This document shows positions 1-6,213 of a DNA stretch of 7,244 bases, one piece after another. This DNA is from an uncultured Chloroflexota bacterium (GTDB lineage Bacteria; Chloroflexota; Dehalococcoidia; UBA2247; RBG-13-53-26), in the NCBI GenBank assembly GCA_937860285.1, contig CALMBS010000339.1, positions 1-7,244 on the forward strand, read 5' to 3'. Positions within the stretch are counted from its first letter, which is position 1; every line of letters begins with the position of its first letter. A program made the translations under genes and the position numbers. The notes under the pieces are model-generated. The model ran no database searches. It saw nothing but the letters and a program-made list of their open reading frames with translations, and was not told the origin of the DNA.

Positions 1-876
1 CACCTCGTCGATCATCATCTCCAGGCTCTTTAGGAAGCCCACGCCCAGGAAGACCCCGCTGGTGCTGCCCATGCCGCCGATGGCCAGCATGCCGAAATAC
101 CATATGGAGTTGTTGATCTGGTAGTGGTCCGGCGTGATCCAGAACTGGGAATAGGCGGAGAGCCAGCCGGCCACGCCGGCATACATGCAGCCGATGAAGA
201 AGGCCAGCATCTTGTATCGGAAGATGTTGATGCCCCCGACCTCGGCCGCCAGCTCATTGTCCCGGATGGCTACGAAGGCCCGGCCGACGGGCATCCTCTG
301 CAGGTTCTTGGCGAAAAACGTCCCGATGAGCATCAGGGTGATGGCCACCAGGTAGATGCTTCCCCGGGACTTGAAGGCGAAGCCGGCCACCGACAATGGA
401 GCGATCGCCATGCCGTTGCCGCCGCCGGTCCAGCCGGCGAAGTACCGTATGATCCAGAGGATGATGAAGTTGGCGGCCAGCGAGGCGATGGCGATGTAGA
501 ATCCCTTCAGGCGGAAGCTGGGCAGGCCGAAGAAGATGCCCACCAGACCGGCGGCCACCGCCGCGATGGGCAGGCAGGCCAGCCCCGGGACATCGTACCG
601 GCCGGCCAGGATGGCGGTGGTGTAGGCCCCCACCCCCATGAAGGCCGCCTGACCGATAGAGAAGACGCCGCACAGTCCGGTCAGTATGTGCAGCCCCAGC
701 ACGGCCAGGACCACCACCGAGAGCCCGGTGACCCAGGTCACCCAGTAGTCTGCCACAAACAGGGGCACCGTGTAGAGGAACACGACGGCCGCGGCCAGAA
801 TGACCCACTGCGTCTTTGTGCGCAGGATGGCCATGTCGGCTTCGTACTTGGTGGCGAATAGCCCGCTTGGTAGCAT
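1..876 (-). CDS. livM: Branched-chain amino acid-type ABC transporter permease LivM (3' end missing)
   Basis: Inner-membrane permease of the Liv (HAAT) ABC importer family. LivM pairs with LivH, the ATPases LivG/LivF and a periplasmic or lipid-anchored binding protein to import branched-chain amino acids or, in many relatives, other carboxylates. 292 residues are visible and the frame runs off the left edge without a stop. Hydrophobic segments fall near residues 26-45, 48-67, 71-91, 97-117, 126-144, 174-192, 221-240 and 258-280. The signature FSIGQAAFMGVGAY (72-85) and the cytoplasmic ATPase-coupling loop GRAFVAIRDNELAAEVGGIN (198-217) are typical of LivM. The ATG at 874-876 is preceded by AGGAAGG five bases upstream, which fixes the start. 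It lies 39 bases after the acyl-CoA synthetase stop on the same strand, so co-transcription is likely. Family members are about 300-350 residues, so only the C-terminal end is missing. The substrate cannot be read from the sequence; the neighbouring ligase hints at an organic acid. Confidence 0.93.
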   Translation of the reverse strand, partial: MLPSGLFATKYEADMAILRTKTQWVILAAAVVFLYTVPLFVADYWVTWVTGLSVVVLAVLGLHILTGLCGVFSIGQAAFMGVGAYTTAILAGRYDVPGLACLPIAAVAAGLVGIFFGLPSFRLKGFYIAIASLAANFIILWIIRYFAGWTGGGNGMAIAPLSVAGFAFKSRGSIYLVAITLMLIGTFFAKNLQRMPVGRAFVAIRDNELAAEVGGINIFRYKMLAFFIGCMYAGVAGWLSAYSQFWITPDHYQINNSIWYFGMLAIGGMGSTSGVFLGVGFLKSLEMMIDEV

Positions 877-915
877 TGCTGCCTTCCTCTTGCCAGATTC
901 GGATATCCGGAGGGA

Positions 916-2919
916 CTAGACGCGGACCACCTTAATCTTCGTGCTCAGGAGGCCCGTGCGGCCGTCCCGGTAGGTCACCCTGGTCTCCATCGTGACCTCC
1001 TCCGCCTCTCCGTAGATGGCCACGATCAGGTCCCGGTACTTGTCCTCCATGAATCCCCGCCGCAGCTTCATGGTCCGGGTGAGCTCGGCATCGTCGGGAT
1101 CGAAGGGCTTGGGCGTGTTCACGAACCTCTTCACCCGCAGTCCCTCGGGCAGCCGCTCGTTGACCCTCTCCACTTCCCCGCGGACCAGGGCGGTCACCTG
1201 CTGCTTCTGGGAGAGATCGGCGAAGGTGGTGAAGGGGATCCTCCTCTTCTCCGCCCAGGTGCTCACGTTCTCGAAATCGATGTTCACCACCACGCCCACG
1301 AAGGGCCGGCTCCGGTCGCCGACCACAAAGACATTGTTGATGAAGGGACTGAACTTGAGGCGGCTCTCCAGGTACTGGGGTGCATAGCGGGTGCCGTCGG
1401 CCAGCTCCTTCATGTACTCCATGCGGTCCAGGTAGTAGAGGTGGCCGTCATCATCCATCAGTCCGGCATCGCCGGTGTGGTACCATCCGCCGGCGAAGGC
1501 CTTCTGGGTGGCCTCGAGGTTCTTGTAGTACCCGGTGGTGGTCACCTTCCCCTTGGCCAGGATCTCCCCGTCGTCCGTTATCCTGATGATGGTGCCGGGG
1601 TTGACTATGCCCACGGAGTCCACCTTGATGTTGCCCGAGCTGTGCTGCGAGATGCCCATCTCGCTCATGCCGTAGGTCTGCCTCAAGTCCACGCCGGTGG
1701 CGGTGATCAGGCGGAAGATGTCCGGCCCCAGGGCAGCGCCGCCGGTGAAGGCTGACCTTACCTTGAGAAGACCGTGCCGGTCCCGGATGGCGTTGAACAG
1801 GATGAGGGAACAGAGCCTGTACGCGGCCCTCCAGAGGACCCCCAGCTTCCGGCCGGCGAAATCGGCGTCGGCCTTCCTGTAGCCCACCGGCAGGCACACC
1901 TTGTAGGCCAGCCTGTCCGGCAGGGAGCTCTCCGTCATGCTGTTCTGGATGGAGGAGGCCATGTCTTCCCATAGCCGCGAGGGGTACCATATGATCGGGG
2001 GGCTGATCTCGCGGATGTTCTCCTGCACGGTGGTCTGTGACTCCACGTAGTTGAGCCGGGAGCCCCGGTCCAGGCTGGTGAAGAGGCCCATGGCCTGCTC
2101 CAGGATGTAGCCGGGGAGGACATAGGACACCCAGTCATCGGTCTCGCGGACCTCGTACATGGACATGCTCACCTGCATGGAGGAGTACAGGCCGGCATGG
2201 GTCACCATGGTGGCCTTGGGGAGGCCCGTGGTCCCGGATGTGGGCACCAGTATGGCCAGGTCCTGGGCCCTGCCCTGGGCCACGCTCTCTTCAAACAAGG
2301 CGGGCGACTTCAGGGCGGACTCCCGTCCCAGGGCCAGCACCTGCGCGAAGCTCAGGAGGACGGGATCGCTGTATCCCCGCATGCCCTTGGCATCCCAGTA
2401 GACCACCTTCTTCACCAGGGGCAGCTGGTCCAGGACGGAGAGGACCTTGTCCACCTGCTCCTGGTCCTGGGCAATCAGAAAGGTGGCATCGCACAGCTCA
2501 ACCAGGTGCTTGACCTCGGCAGGGGACGAGCTGGAGAACACTCCCACGACGGCCGCGCCGGCCGCCTGCGCTGCCAGCTCGGCCCAGAACCAGTGGGGGT
2601 CGTTGTCACCCAGGATGGCCACCTTTTCGCCGCGCTGAAGGCCCAGTGCGAGCAGGCCCAGGCAGAAGTGACTGATCTGGTCATGGCAGTGCCGGTAGGT
2701 GTACTCGTTCCAGATGCCCTTGTCCTTCTTCCTCATCCAGACGCGGTCGGGCCACCTCTGGACGTTCTGGAGCAGGAGCTGCGGCATGGTCACATCGCGG
2801 TTTACGTTCACCGTGGCGTCGGCCCTCTGGCGGGCGCCGTTCCGCCGTGCCATCCAGGCCTTCTGCTTCTCGGTGCGGCTGGTCTTGTCCCCGGCCGGCG
2901 CTCCAACTGACGTGGCCAT
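916..2919 (-). CDS. AMP-forming long-chain-type acyl-CoA synthetase (acyl-CoA ligase)
   Basis: Cytoplasmic or membrane-associated enzyme of the ANL adenylating superfamily. It activates a carboxylic acid with ATP to an acyl-adenylate and then forms the CoA thioester. The 667-residue reading shows the family motifs in order: P-loop PTSGTTGLPKATM (226-238), the A5 motif QTYGMSE (414-420), WYHTGDAG (479-486) with the ribose-binding Asp484, the hinge region starting YLDR (496-499), and TRTMKLRR (614-621) whose Lys618 is in the position of the catalytic lysine. Length and layout fit the large FadD15/eukaryote-like long-chain group rather than the roughly 560-residue FadD group. An in-frame TTG at 2973 would add 18 residues. 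I prefer the ATG at 2919 because GGAAAGGA lies about 10 bases upstream and the extra residues look unlike protein. The next gene is livM, so substrate import and activation are probably linked. The acid (fatty, branched-chain or aromatic) is not determinable. The P-loop has PKA where most relatives have PKG. Confidence 0.93.
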   Translation of the reverse strand: MATSVGAPAGDKTSRTEKQKAWMARRNGARQRADATVNVNRDVTMPQLLLQNVQRWPDRVWMRKKDKGIWNEYTYRHCHDQISHFCLGLLALGLQRGEKVAILGDNDPHWFWAELAAQAAGAAVVGVFSSSSPAEVKHLVELCDATFLIAQDQEQVDKVLSVLDQLPLVKKVVYWDAKGMRGYSDPVLLSFAQVLALGRESALKSPALFEESVAQGRAQDLAILVPTSGTTGLPKATMVTHAGLYSSMQVSMSMYEVRETDDWVSYVLPGYILEQAMGLFTSLDRGSRLNYVESQTTVQENIREISPPIIWYPSRLWEDMASSIQNSMTESSLPDRLAYKVCLPVGYRKADADFAGRKLGVLWRAAYRLCSLILFNAIRDRHGLLKVRSAFTGGAALGPDIFRLITATGVDLRQTYGMSEMGISQHSSGNIKVDSVGIVNPGTIIRITDDGEILAKGKVTTTGYYKNLEATQKAFAGGWYHTGDAGLMDDDGHLYYLDRMEYMKELADGTRYAPQYLESRLKFSPFINNVFVVGDRSRPFVGVVVNIDFENVSTWAEKRRIPFTTFADLSQKQQVTALVRGEVERVNERLPEGLRVKRFVNTPKPFDPDDAELTRTMKLRRGFMEDKYRDLIVAIYGEAEEVTMETRVTYRDGRTGLLSTKIKVVRV

Positions 2920-3003
2920 TTCCCCCCGGTCCTTTCCGATGCACACCGGCGGCGATGGTGTGCCGTACCCCAATGGTATGTTGCCCCGCCTTCTATGCCG
3001 AGT

Positions 3004-3011
3004 CTATTACA
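3004..3011 (-). promoter_or_regulatory. Weak possible -10 element for the acyl-CoA synthetase-livM operon
   Basis: Read on the minus strand, TGTAAT (3011 down to 3006) matches five of six bases of the TATAAT consensus and could start a transcript about 80 bases ahead of the ligase ATG. No good -35 box lies at 16-18 bases. The closest candidate, TCGACG (3037-3032), is 20 bases away. If used, the promoter would probably need an activator. The upstream edge of the hexamer overlaps the palindrome at 3009-3021. Confidence 0.25.
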
Positions 3012-3021
3012 GCGGCGCTGT
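3009..3021. promoter_or_regulatory. 13-base palindrome, candidate operator for the ligase operon
   Basis: ACAGCG-G-CGCTGT is a perfect inverted repeat with a single central base. It overlaps the possible minus-strand -10 and spacer, the position expected of a repressor site. The binding protein is unknown. It shares the ACAGCG half with the GC-rich elements further right, so one regulator might recognise both. Confidence 0.35.
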
Positions 3022-3058
3022 CCCGTGAATCCGTCGACATGGCAGATACGGATCGAGA

Positions 3059-3073
3059 AATGACATAGTCATT
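3059..3073. promoter_or_regulatory. 15-base palindrome AATGAC-ATA-GTCATT, candidate operator
   Basis: A perfect inverted repeat with 6-base arms and a 3-base centre, in a locally AT-rich patch surrounded by GC-rich DNA. The size and symmetry suit a dimeric helix-turn-helix regulator such as an Lrp, NarL, TetR or GntR protein. It lies about 100 bases upstream of the predicted start of the response-regulator transcript and about 60 bases upstream of the possible ligase promoter. Function is inferred from symmetry and position only. Confidence 0.4.
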
Positions 3074-3074
3074 A

Positions 3075-3132
3075 CAGCGCCGCCGCGCCGAGGACCAGCG
3101 CCGGGGCGCCGAAGCGCGGCGCGGCGGCGCTG
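3075..3132. promoter_or_regulatory. Three 16-base GC-rich elements at 21-base spacing (third inverted)
   Basis: CAGCGCCGCCGCGCCG occupies 3075-3090. A 14/16 copy, CAGCGCCGGGGCGCCG, is at 3096-3111. A perfect reverse complement of the first is at 3117-3132. The two gaps are 5 bases each, so the elements repeat every 21 bases, two turns of B-DNA, and would present the same helix face. Copies 1 and 3 also form a 16-base-pair inverted repeat with a 26-base loop. Their centres are about 50, 70 and 91 bases upstream of the predicted transcription start at about 3174, the range used by activators. A structural alternative is a stem-loop, but both flanking genes are transcribed away from it, so a terminator role is not obvious. 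Confidence 0.5.
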
Positions 3133-3138
3133 GGGGGT

Positions 3139-3167
3139 TTGACATGCGGCCCGGTGCTGCCTACTAT
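3139..3167 (+). promoter_or_regulatory. Sigma-70 type promoter for the response regulator-kinase genes
   Basis: TTGACA (3139-3144, perfect -35) is followed by exactly 17 bases and TACTAT (3162-3167, four of six to TATAAT with T, A and final T kept). Transcription would begin near 3172-3175 and give a leader of about 25 bases before the ATG at 3198. The leader carries AAGGGA six bases upstream of that ATG as ribosome binding site. The three GC-rich elements end seven bases upstream of the -35 box. Confidence 0.75.
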
Positions 3168-3197
3168 CAGCATTGAATAACCGGCGAAGGGAACGGC

Positions 3198-3893
3198 ATG
3201 GGTGCAGGACGGGCCCAGCAGAAGATATCGGTGTTGATAGCTGATGATCACAAGGCCTTCCGGGAAGGCCTGGCCAGCCTTCTGGACGAGGAGGAGGACA
3301 TGCAGATCGTGGGGGCGGCCTGTGATGGGGCCGAAGCCGCCCGGCTGGCCGGTGAGCTGCGCCCGGATGTTCTGCTCACCGACGTGGCCATGCCCGGGGT
3401 CAACGGCATCGAGGCCATAAGGCAGGTCAGGATGGCCAGCCCGAAGACGGCATCGGTAGTCTTGAGCGCATTCTCCTATGACTCGTATGTGGTGGCGGCT
3501 GTGGAAGCGGGGGCCTCGGCCTACCTGCTGAAGACCCAGGGTGTCGATGAGATCGCTGAAGCCATACGTTCAGTTCATTCCGGCCAGATGGTGTTTGGAT
3601 CAGAGGTGAATGCGGCCATCAGAAGACGGATGGGGGCCCCCTCGTCCCGGTCTTCCCGGTGGCGCGAACAGCCCAGCCCCCGCGAGCTGCAGCTCCTGAT
3701 TATGGCCGGCAGGGGGTTGAGCAACAAGGACATGGCGGCCAGGCTGGGTATCGGGGAACGTACGGTGCAGACCCACTTCCAGAATGTGCTGACCAAGCTG
3801 GGGACCACGTCCCGGACGGATGCTGTCGTGACCGCGCTGTCGGAGGGGTGGATCACGTTCGATGAGATCCAGTCGGTGGCCCGCCCTGAGTAG
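3198..3893 (+). CDS. Response regulator, NarL/FixJ family (receiver plus LuxR-type HTH)
   Basis: A 231-residue two-component transcription regulator. The receiver domain (about 10-130) has the acidic pair Asp16/Asp17, phospho-acceptor Asp62 in LLTDVAMPGVNG, switch Ser90 and conserved Lys112 in YLLKT. After a short basic, serine-rich linker (142-157), a LuxR/GerE helix-turn-helix (about 158-217) contains SPRELQLL, LSNKDMAARLGI and ERTVQTHFQNVLTKLG, the last being the recognition-helix region. All catalytic residues are present, so it should be phosphorylated, dimerise and bind DNA. Start ATG 3198 has AAGGGA six bases upstream and follows a strong promoter. The downstream kinase ATG lies inside the last codons of this gene (32-base overlap), which marks the two as a cognate pair. 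Targets are not evident; autoregulation and control of the divergent ligase-livM operon are the natural guesses. Confidence 0.95.
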   Translation: MGAGRAQQKISVLIADDHKAFREGLASLLDEEEDMQIVGAACDGAEAARLAGELRPDVLLTDVAMPGVNGIEAIRQVRMASPKTASVVLSAFSYDSYVVAAVEAGASAYLLKTQGVDEIAEAIRSVHSGQMVFGSEVNAAIRRRMGAPSSRSSRWREQPSPRELQLLIMAGRGLSNKDMAARLGIGERTVQTHFQNVLTKLGTTSRTDAVVTALSEGWITFDEIQSVARPE

Positions 3894-6156
3894 GCGTCCG
3901 GGGACTCGTGGAGAGGAGCACCGGCCGCGAGGCCGGCAGACGGGGACGGACCGGACGCCGCCCGGTGAGTACCACGATTTCCTGGGAATGGTGTGCCGGC
4001 CGGCCATGCTTGTCTCCGGCGGCCGGATAGTCGCTGCCAACGGCAGGCTGGTCCGCCTCACGGGGTACGGTCAGCGGGATCTCACCGGCATGAGGGTCTG
4101 GGGCCTCGTGGCAGTCGAGGGGCAGCCTCCCGGCGCCGGCCCTGCGTCAAGGCGGAGCCTCGCCCCCGGGGCGCACGATGGTCTTCTGATCAGGAAGGAC
4201 GGCGGGCGGATCGGTGTCCGCTTCATCAGCCGGTTAGCAGGCTCCGGCAGCGGCCCCGCCGGCATGCTGGTGGTCTTCGACGAAGCGGCCGCGGGCGGAT
4301 TCGGCGGCAGCGCCGCACCGGAAGCGGAGCGCCTGCTGGATGAGTGCTTGGGGGCCGCGCAGGCGGGCCTGGTGGTTATCGCCCGCAACGGCCTGGTGGC
4401 CCTGGCCAACAGGATGTGCTGTGAGATTATGGGGTACCAGGACCTGGAGATCATCGGGCGCCACTGGGCCAGCATCTTCGTCATGCGGCGCGACCGCCAG
4501 CGGGCCGCCGGGCACTTCGAGAGGCTCCTTTCGGGTGAGAGGACCCCGCAGGACTTCTATGAGAGCACGGTGCCCACCAGGGGGGGGCAGAAGCGGATAG
4601 TGGCCTGGCAGGGCGTGAGGGTGCTCAGGGACTCCTCGGGCCACGCCCTGGGCCTCGTTTCGTCCATCACGGACCTGACCGAGCAGAAGGAGGCCCTGAA
4701 GGCCTCGGAGGACCGGGAGAGGCTGTACCGGCTGGTCTCTGAGAACGCCACGGCCGGCGTCTGGACCTTCGACCTGGCCACTCGCGGCGTGACCTATATG
4801 AGTCCCTCCATCGCCGAGATAACAGGCTATACGGGGGAAGAAGTGACGAACATGACCCTGGAGCAGATTCTCACCCCCGAGTCATGCACCTTCGGCCTGT
4901 CGGAGCTGGAGCGGCACCTGGCCCAGGACCGTGATTACGGCGGGCAGTCGCATACGTGGACCATGGAGCTCGAAGAGAGACGGAAGGACGGTTCCACGGT
5001 CTGGGTGGAAGTGCGGACCTCCGTGATGCGCGACGCGGCCGGGCGGCCCACCGGCATCTTTGGTTTCACGCGCGACATAACGGAGCGCAAGCAGGCCGAG
5101 AAGACCCTCCGGGAGAGCGAGAAGAGGTATCGCACCTTCTTTGAGAACTCCATGGATGCCACCTGCATTCTGGGCCGCAACGGCCGGATCCTGGATGTGA
5201 ACCCGGCGGCGCTGGCCCTCCTGGGCTTCTCCCGGGAGGAAACCGTCGGGCTGAACTTTCTGGGCACAGCGCCCAAAGAGCAGCGGCGCCAGTTCCAGGA
5301 CCAGATCGAGAAGTACGGGTTTGTGCGCAACTTCGAGGTGCGCATCCGCCGCCGGGACGGGGTGGAGCTCGATTGCGTGCTGACCTTCGATCTGCGGAGG
5401 GACGACTACGGCAACATCGTGGGCTACGAAGGCAGCATCCGTGACGTCACCGGCTACAAGCGCATGCAGCGCAACCTGCGGCTCTACGCCAACGAGGTGA
5501 CCCGGGCCCAGGAGGATGAGAGGCTGCGCCTGTCCCGGGAGATTCATGACGGGGTGCTGCAGAACCTGCTGGCCCTGGGCCTGGAGCTGGAGAAGGCCAT
5601 CAGGGGCGTGAGCCGGAAGGGAAGCAGCCAGAAGGCCCAGCTGCAGAGCATCCGCGACGAGGTGCAGCGGCTGGCCAAAGAGATGAGGGCCATGAGCCAT
5701 GCCCTGCGCCCCAGCGTGCTGGACGAGCTCGGCCTGGTGGCTGCGGTGCAGACCCTGCTTCGGGGCCTGGAAGAGACCCGAGGTACAAGGACCGAGCTGC
5801 AGGTACTGGGGGTGGAGAGCCGCCTGGGGGGCGAGGTAGAGCTGGCCCTCTTCCGGATAGTGCAGGAGGCGCTCAGCAATGTGAAGCGTCACTCCGAAGC
5901 CATATCGGTCCGGGTCCAGATCGAGTTTGGCGCGGGGGCGGTCAAAGCCGTGGTCTCGGACGACGGCCGGGGCTTTGAGGCCCCGCGGCGGCTGAGCGAT
6001 CTGGCGTCCGAGAGGAGCCTCGGCCTGGCCGGGATGGAGGAGCGGGCCAGGATGCTGGGAGGGCGGGTCAGCCTGGAGTCGAGGTCCGGCGCGGGCACCA
6101 CGATCACGGTGGAGATCCCGCATGCGGGGTCCGGGTTGCCTGAACCGGCGCCGTAG
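3862..6156 (+). CDS. Cytoplasmic four-PAS sensor histidine kinase (HisKA_3, NarX/DegS class)
   Basis: A 764-residue sensor kinase that should phosphorylate the preceding NarL-type regulator. Four PAS-like domains are stacked at about 38-140 (the most divergent), 157-275, 288-412 and 422-533. The last three each end in the usual PAC-type signature (ITDLTEQKE, TRDITERKQ, IRDVTGYKR). The HisKA_3 dimerisation domain (about 545-620) has REIHDGVLQN with phospho-acceptor His562, Asp563 and Gln567. The HATPase_c domain (about 655-757) has the N box IVQEALSNVKRH (Asn673), G1 SDDGRGFE (Asp701), G2 SLGLAGMEERARMLGG and GTTITVEIP. No transmembrane segment or signal peptide is seen, so the signal is intracellular. 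The start is uncertain. ATG 3862 overlaps the regulator gene by 32 bases and gives an Arg/Gly/Pro-rich tail of about 36 residues; its nearest purine run, GGAGGGG, is 13 bases away, so translational coupling is likely. The next in-frame ATG, at 3988, would cut into the first PAS domain. The ligand is unknown. Confidence 0.93.
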   Translation: MRSSRWPALSRRPGTRGEEHRPRGRQTGTDRTPPGEYHDFLGMVCRPAMLVSGGRIVAANGRLVRLTGYGQRDLTGMRVWGLVAVEGQPPGAGPASRRSLAPGAHDGLLIRKDGGRIGVRFISRLAGSGSGPAGMLVVFDEAAAGGFGGSAAPEAERLLDECLGAAQAGLVVIARNGLVALANRMCCEIMGYQDLEIIGRHWASIFVMRRDRQRAAGHFERLLSGERTPQDFYESTVPTRGGQKRIVAWQGVRVLRDSSGHALGLVSSITDLTEQKEALKASEDRERLYRLVSENATAGVWTFDLATRGVTYMSPSIAEITGYTGEEVTNMTLEQILTPESCTFGLSELERHLAQDRDYGGQSHTWTMELEERRKDGSTVWVEVRTSVMRDAAGRPTGIFGFTRDITERKQAEKTLRESEKRYRTFFENSMDATCILGRNGRILDVNPAALALLGFSREETVGLNFLGTAPKEQRRQFQDQIEKYGFVRNFEVRIRRRDGVELDCVLTFDLRRDDYGNIVGYEGSIRDVTGYKRMQRNLRLYANEVTRAQEDERLRLSREIHDGVLQNLLALGLELEKAIRGVSRKGSSQKAQLQSIRDEVQRLAKEMRAMSHALRPSVLDELGLVAAVQTLLRGLEETRGTRTELQVLGVESRLGGEVELALFRIVQEALSNVKRHSEAISVRVQIEFGAGAVKAVVSDDGRGFEAPRRLSDLASERSLGLAGMEERARMLGGRVSLESRSGAGTTITVEIPHAGSGLPEPAP

Positions 6157-6160
6157 CCCA

Positions 6161-6195
6161 CGCCGGACCGGCGGGAAGACGGTGGTTTGCCACCG
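6161..6195. other. Two small inverted repeats between the kinase and Lrp genes
   Basis: CGCCGG-A-CCGGCG (6161-6173) and CGGTGG-TTTG-CCACCG (6180-6195) lie in the 57-base gap after the kinase stop. The second can form a 6-base-pair hairpin with a 4-base loop. No T run follows on the plus strand, so it is not a standard intrinsic terminator. It may weakly attenuate readthrough or serve as a binding site, and the Lrp gene is probably still co-transcribed. Confidence 0.35.
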
Positions 6196-6213
6196 GCGGA
6201 AAAAAGGGATAGC

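Larger units (their letters stand above)
3001..3079. repeat. Direct repeat AGTC(T)ATTACAGCG, copies at 3001-3014 and 3067-3079
   Basis: AGTCTATTACAGCG at 3001-3014 recurs as AGTCATTACAGCG at 3067-3079, differing only by one inserted T. Starts are 66 bases apart, and the shared 9-base core ATTACAGCG is 65 bases apart. Each copy includes an end of one of the palindromes in the gap, so this may be a duplicated regulatory site able to support looping. Chance duplication in a short gap is possible but unlikely at this length. Confidence 0.45.

Noticed and set aside
124..861. A 245-codon plus-strand open frame opposite livM
   Set aside because: The opposite strand gives a clear LivM with membrane segments and the coupling loop; this frame is Asp/Gly/His/Gln-rich shadow sequence.
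900..909. CGGATATCCG palindrome in the short gap between the ligase and livM
   Set aside because: A 10-base palindrome without loop or T run, lying between closely spaced co-directional genes, is too short to support a terminator or operator call.
2197..2910. A 237-codon plus-strand open frame opposite the acyl-CoA synthetase
   Set aside because: It is the complement of well-conserved ligase codons, has no ribosome site of note and no recognisable domain.
2920..2973. An 18-residue N-terminal extension of the acyl-CoA synthetase from TTG 2973
   Set aside because: The ATG at 2919 has a better start codon and upstream GGAAAGGA, and the extension adds no recognisable domain sequence. It cannot be fully excluded.
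3075..3132. Reading the large inverted repeat as an intrinsic terminator
   Set aside because: Both neighbouring genes are transcribed away from it, there is no T run on either side beyond TTT, and it sits immediately upstream of a strong promoter.
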